This document shows, in pieces, positions 37,022-45,430 of a stretch of 64,000 nt of DNA (positions are counted from its first letter, which is position 1; each line of letters begins with the position of its first letter). Under the pieces are notes generated by a model, which had not been told where the DNA came from, searched no databases, and was given only the letters and a program-made list of their open reading frames with translations. This DNA comes from Anaerobacillus alkaliphilus (GTDB lineage Bacteria; Bacillota; Bacilli; Bacillales; Anaerobacillaceae). Position numbers and translations under genes: made by a program. The DNA is taken from the NCBI RefSeq assembly GCF_004116265.1, contig NZ_QOUX01000046.1, positions 868,001 through 932,000 of the forward strand, in the 5' to 3' direction.

Positions 37022-37052
37022 AAAAGAAAAGAGGCTCATATAATAAGCTCTC
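37022..37052 (-). terminator. Terminator after the alpha/beta hydrolase gene
   Basis: GAGAGCTT pairs imperfectly with GAGCCTC, followed by TTTTCTTTT on the minus strand. It is weak and lies 105 bases past the stop codon, in front of argG, so it may also act as a leader attenuator. Confidence 0.45.
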
Positions 37053-37157
37053 TACTTTTTATTCAACAGTTGCTCTATTCGTTAATCAATACTTTAACAT
37101 ATTCGAATTATTTTGCAATACATATTCATAAAAAAAAAGTAATATTTATTAGTTTTT

Positions 37158-37982
37158 TTATTCACTATTTAAGAAGTTTGGGTGAAGAAACGAATAGATA
37201 TGATGTAAAACCGCTATAGGATATTCCTCCATTGGTAAGTGCCCACAGTGCTCTAGGATGGCCAAGGTAGAATTTTGCATATTCTTATGCAAAAACTCAC
37301 CTTCTTTTAATGGGACAACTTGATCTTCTCTTCCCCATAACAAGTACGTAGGGTGAAGTATGGTTTGAATATCCTCATCCAACATATCATCCTCTCGTTC
37401 CTTACCAAGCTGAATGACAGCCTGAACTACTTCTCTTTTTTTGCAGCAGTCTATGTATGGCTGTAAAATCTCATCCTCAAGTCCTACACCACCAGCCAGT
37501 ACTTTTTTCAGTGCAATATTAACTAACTCATCTTGAAAGTAGAACTGATAAGCAGCCTCATCAATAAGTGGAAAGTAACAGAATAACCTAGCAATCCATG
37601 GTGGACGTTTTCTTTGGGCGGATGCCGCGATTAAAAATAACTTATCATACAAATCAGGCTTATTTTTCACTGCTTGCAAAGCAATTTGACCACCAAGAGA
37701 GTGTCCAATAATGTGAGCTTTCTCTACCCCGAGCGATTGAATGAATTTGTTTACAAGTATCCCGTAATTCGCCAATGTATACTCAAATTCGGTGCTTGCT
37801 TTTGTATCGCCAAATCCGGGTAAATCTAAAGCAATAACACGAAAGCGTTTCGATAAATGACTTACTATAGGGTTCCAACAGATTAGCGAGCTTATAAAAC
37901 CATGGACAAATACGAGTACTTCTTCACCATAAAGACTGTCCTCGTAATTAATTTTAGTACCCTCGATTTCCATGTGCCCCAT
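37158..37982 (-). CDS. Alpha/beta-fold hydrolase
   Basis: This 274-residue protein has the alpha/beta hydrolase fold: oxyanion loop VFVHGFISSLICWNP, nucleophile elbow GHSLGG (Ser), catalytic Asp near LLWGREDQVVPL and His in LEHCGHLPMEEYP. All three catalytic residues are present, so it is likely an active esterase or related hydrolase; the substrate cannot be read from sequence. AAAGGAG lies about eight bases before the ATG at 37982; the longer open frame starts 19 codons earlier without such a site. Confidence 0.85.
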   Translation of the reverse strand: MGHMEIEGTKINYEDSLYGEEVLVFVHGFISSLICWNPIVSHLSKRFRVIALDLPGFGDTKASTEFEYTLANYGILVNKFIQSLGVEKAHIIGHSLGGQIALQAVKNKPDLYDKLFLIAASAQRKRPPWIARLFCYFPLIDEAAYQFYFQDELVNIALKKVLAGGVGLEDEILQPYIDCCKKREVVQAVIQLGKEREDDMLDEDIQTILHPTYLLWGREDQVVPLKEGEFLHKNMQNSTLAILEHCGHLPMEEYPIAVLHHIYSFLHPNFLNSE

Positions 37983-38093
37983 ATAAAAAACTCCTTTCTT
38001 GCTATATTCTATAGAATAAGCAAATAAAGGAGCTTTCATGTAACTTAAGGTTTATCCAACCCAATTCATAATTCATAATTCATAATTCTTTAA

Positions 38094-38405
38094 TTAAAAG
38101 TGGCTTCTTCCAGTAATTTCTCCTTGCGCCCTAAACCATAACCAAAGATCATTTATGGCTGAAGCCAGGTCAGAGATTTCAGAATTTAACGTACAAGACC
38201 TGTCAAAATCATCTTCATTATACAATTCATCTTGTTTTCGATTTATTTTTCCTTCTAAGTGTTTCACTCGATCTGGGATATCCCCTCGAATTTCTTCCCA
38301 TTTCGTTAAAATTTCTTCTTGTGTTTCCTTATCGTACGAATTCCAATCTTTTTTAAGATCAGGAATTGCGATACCTAAACGTTCGTCAAACTCAAATTGA
38401 TACAA
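38094..38405 (-). CDS. Hypothetical soluble protein
   Basis: This is a protein of about 103 residues, acidic and highly charged, predicted mostly helical (WEEIRGDIPDRVKHLEGKIN) with no membrane segment. A TTG start at 38405, eight bases after GGGGG, gives MYQFEFDERLGIA; other TTG/GTG codons upstream overlap the ribosome binding site. I do not recognise the family. It lies 111 bases upstream of the alpha/beta hydrolase gene on the same strand. Confidence 0.55.
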   Translation of the reverse strand: MYQFEFDERLGIAIPDLKKDWNSYDKETQEEILTKWEEIRGDIPDRVKHLEGKINRKQDELYNEDDFDRSCTLNSEISDLASAINDLWLWFRAQGEITGRSHF

Positions 38406-38487
38406 CAGAGACACCCCCAATATGTATCTTCAATTTTACAACATCTTAGCAGGGTATTGAAGATATATACTTAAGAATGTTGAATGT

Positions 38488-39318
38488 TTATTTTTCTAAA
38501 AGATAACGTTTTTGATAAAATTGGTGAGTTATTTCTGTCACTTGTTTCGCAAGAAAGTAATTTGCTGCAGCACCTACTGTTATTCCTAAAAGAGGAATCC
38601 CCTTTATTAACTTATTTCTTAGCAGAAACAAGACCATTCCTTTACCAATTTGCTTAACAGGTTGCTGTAACCATACAGTGGACTTATAACTGTCTTTTTC
38701 GTCAAACATAAGCCATTCGTCTTCGATATGATTTAGCTCCATTACTAACTGCTTCCAACCTTCTTTTTGCATCGTTTTTGGCAAAGTTGCTACATGGAAA
38801 ACCTTAAGTGCTAGCATTAACTCATACGGTTTATACAAATCATAACCATATGTCATAGCCGTTAGTTGAATTGAGCGTAAATTAATTGTAAGCATTAGAG
38901 GAAGATCTAAACTAATTGTTAACAAGCCGCCTATTCCTGAAAAACCACCTTGAGCTAATGAAAGCAGCCTTTGTTTTGCCAATTGTTGATTGGTAATGAA
39001 ACGCAATTGGTCAATCGTTAAGTATTTCATATCTGCAATTTCATTGATATCACTATTAAATACTCTTCCAAAGTCTAAAACTTTGGCAGTCGTTTCTTTA
39101 TCGTATTTGCTGTTTTGTGAGATAGCATGGCTATGAAAAATAAGACTATCAATGGTATTAAATAAGCGTTCCTGTAGATCTGGGCGCCATTTTTCAATTG
39201 CCTTATTAAGGCTAGTTTCAAGAGAGTAAATAGTATTTTTATCACCTTCAATAAAATACTCTTCTTCCCACTGTTCAATTGCTTCCCATACTGCTTCTTC
39301 TCTGCTAGTTAACCCCAC
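38488..39318 (-). CDS. EcsC family protein
   Basis: This 276-residue protein has the EcsC-family pattern: GGFSGIGGLLTISLDLPLMLTI-like hydrophobic segment (about residues 125-147), TYGYDLYKPYELMLALKVF and a C-terminal hydrophobic segment GIPLLGITVGAAANYFLAKQ. EcsC is named from the B. subtilis ecs transport operon; function is unknown. It lies four codons from the YhaM-like gene with nearly no gap, so the two are probably cotranscribed. A GTG at 39318, eight bases after AAGGAG, is the preferred start. Confidence 0.8.
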   Translation of the reverse strand: MGLTSREEAVWEAIEQWEEEYFIEGDKNTIYSLETSLNKAIEKWRPDLQERLFNTIDSLIFHSHAISQNSKYDKETTAKVLDFGRVFNSDINEIADMKYLTIDQLRFITNQQLAKQRLLSLAQGGFSGIGGLLTISLDLPLMLTINLRSIQLTAMTYGYDLYKPYELMLALKVFHVATLPKTMQKEGWKQLVMELNHIEDEWLMFDEKDSYKSTVWLQQPVKQIGKGMVLFLLRNKLIKGIPLLGITVGAAANYFLAKQVTEITHQFYQKRYLLEK

Positions 39319-39330
39319 TAGAACCACTCC

Positions 39331-40275
39331 TTAGCTATTTCTAATTTTCCGTTTGAACATTGGGGAATAAACCCATTCTTCTGAACTACCTGAAACTGTT
39401 TGCTTCATCGCATTCAATTTCGCATCAATTTGATCTAGATAGTGAAAGAAAATAGCTTCAGGTAACTTTCCTGAAATTGCACTTCCATAACCTAAATCAA
39501 CATCACCGTGGTGTGAAAGAATACAGTGTTTAAGTGCCAGTAACTCTTCGTCTCGACTACTAATTCCTGCTTCAAGGGCCGCATCATTAATTAATTCAAT
39601 CCCTAAGACAATATGTCCAATTAACTCCCCTTCAGTCGAGTATTCAGGAAAAATTGGATCGGTCAGTTCTTTCGTTTTACCGATATCATGTAAAATACAC
39701 GTAGCAATTACTAAATCTTTATTTAACTGGGGATAAACAGGGAAAAGTTGACTAGCACTATTTAATAAGGTAACAATATGTTCAAGTAATCCCGCATAAT
39801 ATGAGTGGTGCATTTTCTTCTCGGCAGGTAAAGTAGTTATAGCTTCGCGAGTTTCCTTTGACATTAGAATTGTTTTCACTAGTTTATGTAAGGTAGGCGA
39901 CTGAATTTCCTCAATCATCATTCTTAAATCTTGCCACAACTCTTCTCTTGGCACTTCAGCAGTTTGAACTAAAGCTTGCATATCGACATCGTCTTCAGGT
40001 AATGCTATACGAATTCTCTGAATAGATAACTGCTTTTGATTCCTGTAAATTGTTACAATGCCATCTACTTTCACCACTTTTTTTACCGTAATTGTACTTT
40101 TTTGCTCTTCGGTTACGTCCCAAAGTTTCGATCCAATCAGACCAGAACGATCCCCTAGCATAAGGTCAAAATATTCACTTCCATTTGTTGCAATACGGTG
40201 ATTTAATTCTTTTACCAGAAGAAATCCGATAAATCGCTCACCCTCTATTGCGTCAGCAATATGTTTCACTACCAT
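39331..40275 (-). CDS. YhaM-like 3'-5' exoribonuclease
   Basis: This 314-residue protein has an N-terminal OB-fold nucleic acid-binding domain (about residues 10-90; EYFDLMLGDRSGLIGSKLWD) and a C-terminal HD phosphohydrolase domain with metal ligands in KKMHHSYYAGLLEHIV, CILHDIGKTKEL and LSHHGDVDLGYGS. This layout is that of YhaM, which trims RNA (and DNA) from the 3' end. It lies next to ackA rather than in the yhaM locus of B. subtilis, so it could be the moved orthologue or a paralogue. A GTG six bases inside is an alternative start. Confidence 0.85.
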   Translation of the reverse strand: MVVKHIADAIEGERFIGFLLVKELNHRIATNGSEYFDLMLGDRSGLIGSKLWDVTEEQKSTITVKKVVKVDGIVTIYRNQKQLSIQRIRIALPEDDVDMQALVQTAEVPREELWQDLRMMIEEIQSPTLHKLVKTILMSKETREAITTLPAEKKMHHSYYAGLLEHIVTLLNSASQLFPVYPQLNKDLVIATCILHDIGKTKELTDPIFPEYSTEGELIGHIVLGIELINDAALEAGISSRDEELLALKHCILSHHGDVDLGYGSAISGKLPEAIFFHYLDQIDAKLNAMKQTVSGSSEEWVYSPMFKRKIRNS

Positions 40276-40340
40276 CACTCCACCTATATGTTGCTATTTA
40301 TATTTTACTAAATATCTTTAAGGAACTGAAATGAAAAGAC

Positions 40341-40377
40341 AACAAAAAAGCATCTACTTTCGCTTGTAGATGCTTTT
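40341..40377 (-). terminator. Terminator after ackA
   Basis: AAAAGCATCTAC and GTAGATGCTTTT form a 12-bp perfect stem; TTTTTTG follows on the minus strand. Confidence 0.92.
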
Positions 40378-40381
40378 AATC

Positions 40382-41569
40382 CTATTTGGTTAACCGTACA
40401 GTATCTCTTGCAATCATTACTTCTTCGTTCGTTGGGATAATCATGACTTTCACCGGTGAATGAGGATAGTTTAAGAATGCTTCTTTTCCCCGTACTTGGT
40501 TTAATGAAGGATCCCAATAAATACCCATAAACTCTAGACCCTTGAGAACACGCGCTCTAATAACATCACTGTTTTCACCAATACCTGCTGTAAATATAAC
40601 TGCATCAACCCCATGCATTCTAGCTGCATAAGATCCAATATATTTATGAATTCTTGATGTAAATACTTCTAATGCCAATTCTGCTCGTTCATGCCCCTCT
40701 TCAGCTAGTTGCTCAATGTCACGAAGATCACTTGAAAAACCAGATAAGGCTAACATACCGCTTTTCTTATTTAATACATCTAAAACCTCTGTAGCTGATT
40801 TATTGGTTTTATCCATTATAAAAGGAATTAAAGCTGGGTCAATATTCCCTGAACGGGTTCCCATTGTTACCCCAGCTAAAGGAGTAAACCCCATCGATGT
40901 ATCGATCGATTTACCACCTTCAATTGCTGCAATGGATGCACCATTACCTAGGTGACAAGAGATTAGACGTAATTGCTCAATCGGTCTTCCTAGTAACTCC
41001 GCCGCACGTTCAGAAACGTACTTATGAGAAGTTCCATGAAAACCATATTTGCGGATGCCAAATTTTTCATAGTATTCATATGGAAGACTGTATAAAAACG
41101 ATTGCTCCGGCATTGTTTGATGGAAGGCCGTATCAAATACTGCTACTGCTGGTACTTTTGGGAGAACCTCCATAAATGACTTAATCCCAACAATGTTTGC
41201 TGGATTATGGAGAGGAGCTAATTCTGATACTTCGTCTATTCCTTTTAGTACTTCTTCAGTAATAACTACTGAATCGTTAAATTTTTCACCACCATGCACT
41301 ACACGATGACCAATACCTTCTATTTCATCCAAAGAGCTAATTATACCAAGGCCTGTTAATTTTTCTAATAATATATTTACTGCTTCAGAATGATCTCCAA
41401 TATCTCGTGTTTCTTTTTGTTTCTCACCATTTACATCTATTTGAAAAATAGAATCACCTAAGCCTATTCTCTCTACAATACCTTTCGTTACAACAGTTTC
41501 ATTTGGCATGTCTAATAGTTGGAACTTTAATGACGAGCTACCAGCATTTATCGCCATGATTTTTGCCAT
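40382..41569 (-). CDS. ackA: Acetate kinase
   Basis: Acetate kinase makes acetate and ATP from acetyl phosphate in overflow metabolism and can run in reverse. The 395-residue protein carries [15 protein letters not shown], the catalytic Arg/Asp regions [10 protein letters not shown] and [33 protein letters not shown] and the C-terminal [23 protein letters not shown] lies 6-14 bases before the ATG. In B. subtilis ackA is activated by CcpA; I could not find a convincing cre in the 391 bases upstream here. Confidence 0.97.
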   Translation of the reverse strand: MAKIMAINAGSSSLKFQLLDMPNETVVTKGIVERIGLGDSIFQIDVNGEKQKETRDIGDHSEAVNILLEKLTGLGIISSLDEIEGIGHRVVHGGEKFNDSVVITEEVLKGIDEVSELAPLHNPANIVGIKSFMEVLPKVPAVAVFDTAFHQTMPEQSFLYSLPYEYYEKFGIRKYGFHGTSHKYVSERAAELLGRPIEQLRLISCHLGNGASIAAIEGGKSIDTSMGFTPLAGVTMGTRSGNIDPALIPFIMDKTNKSATEVLDVLNKKSGMLALSGFSSDLRDIEQLAEEGHERAELALEVFTSRIHKYIGSYAARMHGVDAVIFTAGIGENSDVIRARVLKGLEFMGIYWDPSLNQVRGKEAFLNYPHSPVKVMIIPTNEEVMIARDTVRLTK

Positions 41570-41960
41570 TTACTACATCTCCTTCAAAGTTAAAAAAGTT
41601 TCAATTTAATTCCGGTTGTTTTACCTTTATTATTTAAACATTGTTACTATAAGAATTCAATACTTTTATAGAAAATAGGCGTAATATTTTGTAGTACAGT
41701 TTTATCTTTGTCATAAAATTTTCTTTATTATTATTGGTTAATTAGCCGTACCATAATGAAACTGTAACATACGGATAGTAAAGTCTGTGTTACTACTATT
41801 ACAATAGTGGTAAACTTCTTTTAAACATTTATAATTAACTGTTATTAGCTTACCTGTCATCACTTGTTTTTATTAAGATAAAAAAAGGAAATGTATGAAA
41901 AGTGCTGCTGTATTAAAAATAAAAAAAGCTTTCACCTAAAAGGTTACTCACTCCTTATAC
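41570..41960 (-). promoter_or_regulatory. ackA upstream region with promoter and inverted repeat
   Basis: A promoter candidate reads TTGAAT (41655-41660), 17 bases, TTAAAT (41632-41637) on the minus strand. Farther upstream TTACTACTATT and AATAGTGGTAA (41790-41813) form an 11-bp inverted repeat with one mismatch and a 2-base centre, too tight for an RNA hairpin but suited to a dimeric regulator. A weak ytxK terminator (small stem before TTTTTTTATTTTT) lies near 41910-41945. No gene is seen. Confidence 0.4.
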
Positions 41961-42947
41961 CTATTTTATATAAGCATCTAACCAATTGTTCATACTTTTA
42001 ATCATTTCACTTAAGGCTGTTTTATTAGAAAAAGACGGTAACTCTGCTAGTAAAGCCTGACTAGGAGCTTTTATACCATCAGCTTTTTTTCTCAGGATAA
42101 AGATGCTTTTTGCATGTTTTTCATCTTTAAACATTGACTTTGGTAATTGTAGCAATGAATAAATATAGGTACTCTCTTTAATATATGTATGAAGTTGTTG
42201 GGCTTGTTCAGACTCAAACAGAAAGTTAGGGATTAAGAAAAGTAAAAATCCTCCTTCCTTTGTGTAATTTATTGATTGCTCAATCATTAAATGGTGGGTA
42301 AAGGATAAACCTTCCTTGGCTTTTAGTTTATATCGATTTGAATTTTCTTTGTTAGGATAATGCCCAATTGGTAAATCAGCAACAACGATGTCAACAGGGT
42401 CAACCATTATATCCATTAATGCATCTTGATGAAAAAGTTCAACATTATGTTGTTGTAAATTCGCACTTACATAAGCCAATTGAAGTAAAGTTTCATCTGG
42501 TTCTATACCATAGCTAGAAATAGATTTTGTTGATTGATTTAAAATAGCTGTAAGGAGGTTTCCTGAACCAACTGCTGGATCAAGAATACGAAAATGTTCC
42601 ATTTCCTCCGTTAATTTGTTTATTAAGTAACTAATAAAAAGTGCTACTGCGTCTGGTGTCATAGCATGGTTTGATTGAGTTGCTTCTTTCATACCTTTTA
42701 GGATGGCTAGTTGAAACGCCTTTCTAATTTGCTCTTTCGAAATTTTATTTAAGTCGATGTTTGATAAGGAGTTCTTGAATTTTTTGAGTGCTAATTCACT
42801 TAAGTGAAGATTAGTCTCCCCTTTAAACAACAATTCTCCTGTATGTATTAGAGCTTCTAAATATGTAAATTCAGTTTCATTTTGCAAAGCTTCTGCACTC
42901 TGGTCTATCCCTTTAAAAAAGTTTTCGAAATCTAACTTTTCTACCAC
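41961..42947 (-). CDS. ytxK: YtxK, N6-adenine methyltransferase-like protein
   Basis: This 328-residue protein has the class I SAM-dependent methyltransferase fold of the N6-adenine DNA methylase type: SAM-binding LDPAVGSGNLLTAIL (motif I) and VVADLPIGHYP at the position of the catalytic NPPY. The NPPY is changed to D-L-P-I, so classical adenine methylation is doubtful. It lies before ackA as in B. subtilis. A GTG at 42947, nine bases after AAGGGAG, gives the usual length; the longest frame begins seven codons upstream over the ribosome binding site. Confidence 0.85.
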   Translation of the reverse strand: MVEKLDFENFFKGIDQSAEALQNETEFTYLEALIHTGELLFKGETNLHLSELALKKFKNSLSNIDLNKISKEQIRKAFQLAILKGMKEATQSNHAMTPDAVALFISYLINKLTEEMEHFRILDPAVGSGNLLTAILNQSTKSISSYGIEPDETLLQLAYVSANLQQHNVELFHQDALMDIMVDPVDIVVADLPIGHYPNKENSNRYKLKAKEGLSFTHHLMIEQSINYTKEGGFLLFLIPNFLFESEQAQQLHTYIKESTYIYSLLQLPKSMFKDEKHAKSIFILRKKADGIKAPSQALLAELPSFSNKTALSEMIKSMNNWLDAYIK

Positions 42948-42992
42948 TGTTTTGCTCTCCCTTCTCATTTCTTCCTACTATCATTATGATAC

Positions 42993-43018
42993 AAAAAGCA
43001 GACGATAAACGTCTGCTT
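42993..43018 (-). terminator. Terminator after tpx
   Basis: AAGCAGACG and CGTCTGCTT form a 9-bp perfect stem with a 5-base loop; TTTTTG follows on the minus strand. Confidence 0.88.
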
Positions 43019-43026
43019 CATTAGAT

Positions 43027-43527
43027 TTATACTAAAGCTTTTGCTGCCAATATAGCGGCTTCATAATTTGGATGATCAGTAGCTTCTGGTACGTATTCAG
43101 TATAGACAACTTTACCATCTGTATCTAATACGAATACTGATCTAGTAAGTAAGCGTAATTCTTCAATAGCTACTCCAAATGCTTTTCCAAAAGATAATTC
43201 ACGATGGTCAGAGAGCGTTTGAACATTGTCAATTCCCGCAGCTCCACACCAACGCTTTTGGGCAAATGGAAGATCCACACTAATTGTTACAATACGAACT
43301 CCGGCTAGCTGAGCAGCCTCTTCATTGAAGCGACGAGTTTGTGCATCACAAACACCCGTATCAATTGATGGAATAACACTAATAACAGTTACATTTCCTT
43401 TTAGGTCCTCGACCGTAACTGGAGATAAATCATTAGCCAATACTGTAAACTCAGGAGCAACGTCTCCTACCTTAACTTCATTTCCTAATAATGTAATCGG
43501 ATTTCCCTTAAATGTAACATTTGCCAT
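43027..43527 (-). CDS. tpx: Thiol peroxidase
   Basis: This is an atypical 2-Cys peroxiredoxin that reduces peroxides with thioredoxin. The 166-residue protein has peroxidatic Cys60 ([13 protein letters not shown]) and resolving Cys94 (KRWCGAAG), with the Tpx-specific spacing of 34 residues. The ATG at 43527, nine bases after GAGGAGG, is the family start; the open frame runs 22 codons farther. It lies between ytfJ and ytxK, the same order as in B. subtilis. Confidence 0.95.
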   Translation of the reverse strand: MANVTFKGNPITLLGNEVKVGDVAPEFTVLANDLSPVTVEDLKGNVTVISVIPSIDTGVCDAQTRRFNEEAAQLAGVRIVTISVDLPFAQKRWCGAAGIDNVQTLSDHRELSFGKAFGVAIEELRLLTRSVFVLDTDGKVVYTEYVPEATDHPNYEAAILAAKALV

Positions 43528-43670
43528 TTTCATGTTCCTCCTCGGTAAATTAACATACATTGTTAATATAGTCGTTTCTCTAATTTTATTCAAGATATAT
43601 GCTTTAAAGGAAAATTAATGTATGTAATGAGTAAGGGCTAGTTCCAAGGAACTAGCCCAACCGTTTTATT

Positions 43671-44144
43671 TTATAAATCTAATTTATCAGCTGTAATGTT
43701 TACCTCAGTCGTAGGTGTCTGACCTTGTTGATTTTGATTTTGATTTTGATTTTTATTTCCATTACCGTTTATCATTTGTTGAATTTTTTCTACAACTTGT
43801 GGTGCAAAATCCATAAGCTTCTCATAAAGATGTGTATTTTCATCTAAATGCACCATTTTAACCCCAGAAGCACTCACAATTAAAAATGCAATTGGTGTAA
43901 TGGAAACACCTCCACCACTACCTCCACCAAATGGGTGTTCTTTTTCGCCTGTACCAGTTGTAGGTTTATCCATGACAAATTGACTACCACCAGCAGCGAA
44001 ACCAAACCCTACTTTAGAGACCGGGATAATTACACTTCCATCTGGAGTTTCTACTGGATCACCTACGATTGTATTAACATCAACCATTTCCTTGAGGTTT
44101 TCCATTGCAGTTTTCATTAAACCTTGAATTGGATGTTCTGACAT
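43671..44144 (-). CDS. ytfJ: YtfJ, GerW family sporulation protein
   Basis: This 157-residue protein belongs to the GerW/YtfJ family, which in B. subtilis is made in the forespore and affects germination. Residues 1-115 hold the conserved domain with DGSVIIPVSKVGFGFAAGGS and the Gly-rich FGGGSGGGVSITPIAFLI. The last 40 residues are a low-complexity Asn/Gln linker (NKNQNQNQNQQGQ) ending in a short conserved tail. AGGAGG lies about seven bases before the ATG. It follows ytfI by 12 bases, forming an operon. Confidence 0.9.
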   Translation of the reverse strand: MSEHPIQGLMKTAMENLKEMVDVNTIVGDPVETPDGSVIIPVSKVGFGFAAGGSQFVMDKPTTGTGEKEHPFGGGSGGGVSITPIAFLIVSASGVKMVHLDENTHLYEKLMDFAPQVVEKIQQMINGNGNKNQNQNQNQQGQTPTTEVNITADKLDL

Positions 44145-44156
44145 TTTTTTATCCTC

Positions 44157-44834
44157 CTAACCTGAAATTCCGTTCTGTTTGAAGATTTTTTCATCACTCG
44201 TAAACATCGGACGTTTCTTCCAATGTCTAACGATTTGTAAACCTGCGATTATAGCATACCCGAGCCTGAATGAAAAAATACACGCAAGCTCTGTATGCGA
44301 GGTTAATTTTTGAAAGTGTGGATGGACTTCAATAAGTGGTTCAACCTTAAGTCTCATATAATTTGAAATAATACCAAGAGTACTCCCCTTTATTCCCCAT
44401 ACCGCACCTATTAACGTCCCAGTCAATGCCGCATCTCCGAGTCCAAAGATACTTTTCCAAGTAAATGTTGTAATCGAAATCCTTTTAAAAAACCTTCTTA
44501 CAATCGTATGAAAACCAATAACGTGTCTAAGAAAGTCCTTTGCTTTACGAAGATCACGTAAGATTATTTCAGGTGTAATTTTAGCTGTTTTCTCACTATC
44601 GCCTAGAGCAGAATGCTGTTCTTCTTTCACAATGATTGAAGTGGAATTTTCGTCAATTTTCAAAATAGGAATATTAATCCGATAGGAGGCCAAGCCAAAG
44701 AAGGTTGATATTTTTACCTTAAGCTCATCATTATCTTGATCATGAAAATAAGTAAGATTAACAGTAATCTTTGCAAAAGGAAGCAAAACGATAGATGAAA
44801 CGATCGAAATTACTACCCACCAAATCCAATGCAT
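44157..44834 (-). CDS. ytfI: YtfI, DUF2953 protein
   Basis: This 225-residue protein has an N-terminal transmembrane segment (about residues 2-22), a DUF2953 domain and possibly a second weaker hydrophobic segment near the middle (GDAALTGTLIGAVWGI). Function is unknown; its fixed place before the sporulation gene ytfJ suggests a role in sporulation. The ATG at 44834, nine bases after AAGGAGG, is chosen over an in-frame ATG 11 codons upstream that lies before the ribosome binding site. Confidence 0.82.
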   Translation of the reverse strand: MHWIWWVVISIVSSIVLLPFAKITVNLTYFHDQDNDELKVKISTFFGLASYRINIPILKIDENSTSIIVKEEQHSALGDSEKTAKITPEIILRDLRKAKDFLRHVIGFHTIVRRFFKRISITTFTWKSIFGLGDAALTGTLIGAVWGIKGSTLGIISNYMRLKVEPLIEVHPHFQKLTSHTELACIFSFRLGYAIIAGLQIVRHWKKRPMFTSDEKIFKQNGISG

Positions 44835-44887
44835 GCTTAAATTCCTCCTTCTCCCAACCATTATCACCTTGTCTAGTTAAAATTAAA

Positions 44888-44955
44888 CAAAAAATGTAGA
44901 AATTCTATCAGGAATGTTTATTTATCTAATAAAACATTCGAAATAGAAATTCTAC
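44888..44955 (-). terminator. Long-stem terminator after yteJ
   Basis: GTAGAATTTCTAT and ATAGAATTTCTAC form the base of a long interrupted stem (inner GAATGTTT/AAACATTC), followed by TTTTTTG on the minus strand. Confidence 0.85.
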
Positions 44956-44959
44956 ACTT

Positions 44960-45427
44960 TTAGCTTTCATCGTGGATCACATAGGTTTCCCCTATTAAAT
45001 CATGAATACCTTGCTTTTTCTTTTGAAACGCAACAATCCCATAGAGGGTATACGTTATTAAAAAGGCCTGTAAAATATATCTTCCAACAATTTCTCTAAA
45101 AATAAGCGAAGTCCAGGTAAGTGTATGTTCATTCTGACTAATAACTTTTAAACCCAAAACCCTTTTCCCGATTGTTTGACCCCATTTTTTAGTGAGGAGA
45201 AGGAAATATAGGAAAGTTACTACAGCCATAAGTATTACCTCAACATTAAAAAATGCCAATTCAACTTCTCTAAAATTACCTATAGCAGATAATGGAGTAA
45301 TCAGAATGCCATTTATACTAGCTATAACAAGTAAATCTAATAAATACGCCCATAACCTCATCCAAAAACCAGCATAACGATATCCTTTATCGTCTTGGTT
45401 AATAAATTCTATCTCCACAAAACCCAT
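44960..45427 (-). CDS. yteJ: RDD family membrane protein YteJ
   Basis: This 155-residue protein has an RDD domain: three transmembrane helices (about residues 22-45, 60-80 and 112-130), with the Arg-Asp-like signature AGFWMRLWAYLLDLLVI and KRVLGLKVISQ. Function is unknown. It follows sppA with three bases between and is probably in an operon with it. Two starts are possible: the ATG at 45427, directly after AGGGG, or the GTG three codons on. Confidence 0.85.
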   Translation of the reverse strand: MGFVEIEFINQDDKGYRYAGFWMRLWAYLLDLLVIASINGILITPLSAIGNFREVELAFFNVEVILMAVVTFLYFLLLTKKWGQTIGKRVLGLKVISQNEHTLTWTSLIFREIVGRYILQAFLITYTLYGIVAFQKKKQGIHDLIGETYVIHDES

Positions 45428-45430
45428 CCC

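Noticed and set aside
38063-38089. Direct heptamer repeat AATTCAT, about 3.6 copies
   Set aside because: Short AT-rich slippage repeat in an intergenic gap; no sign of function.
41570-41960. CcpA cre site expected before ackA
   Set aside because: All CG-containing positions on both strands were checked by eye and none fits WTGNAANCGNWNNCW acceptably.
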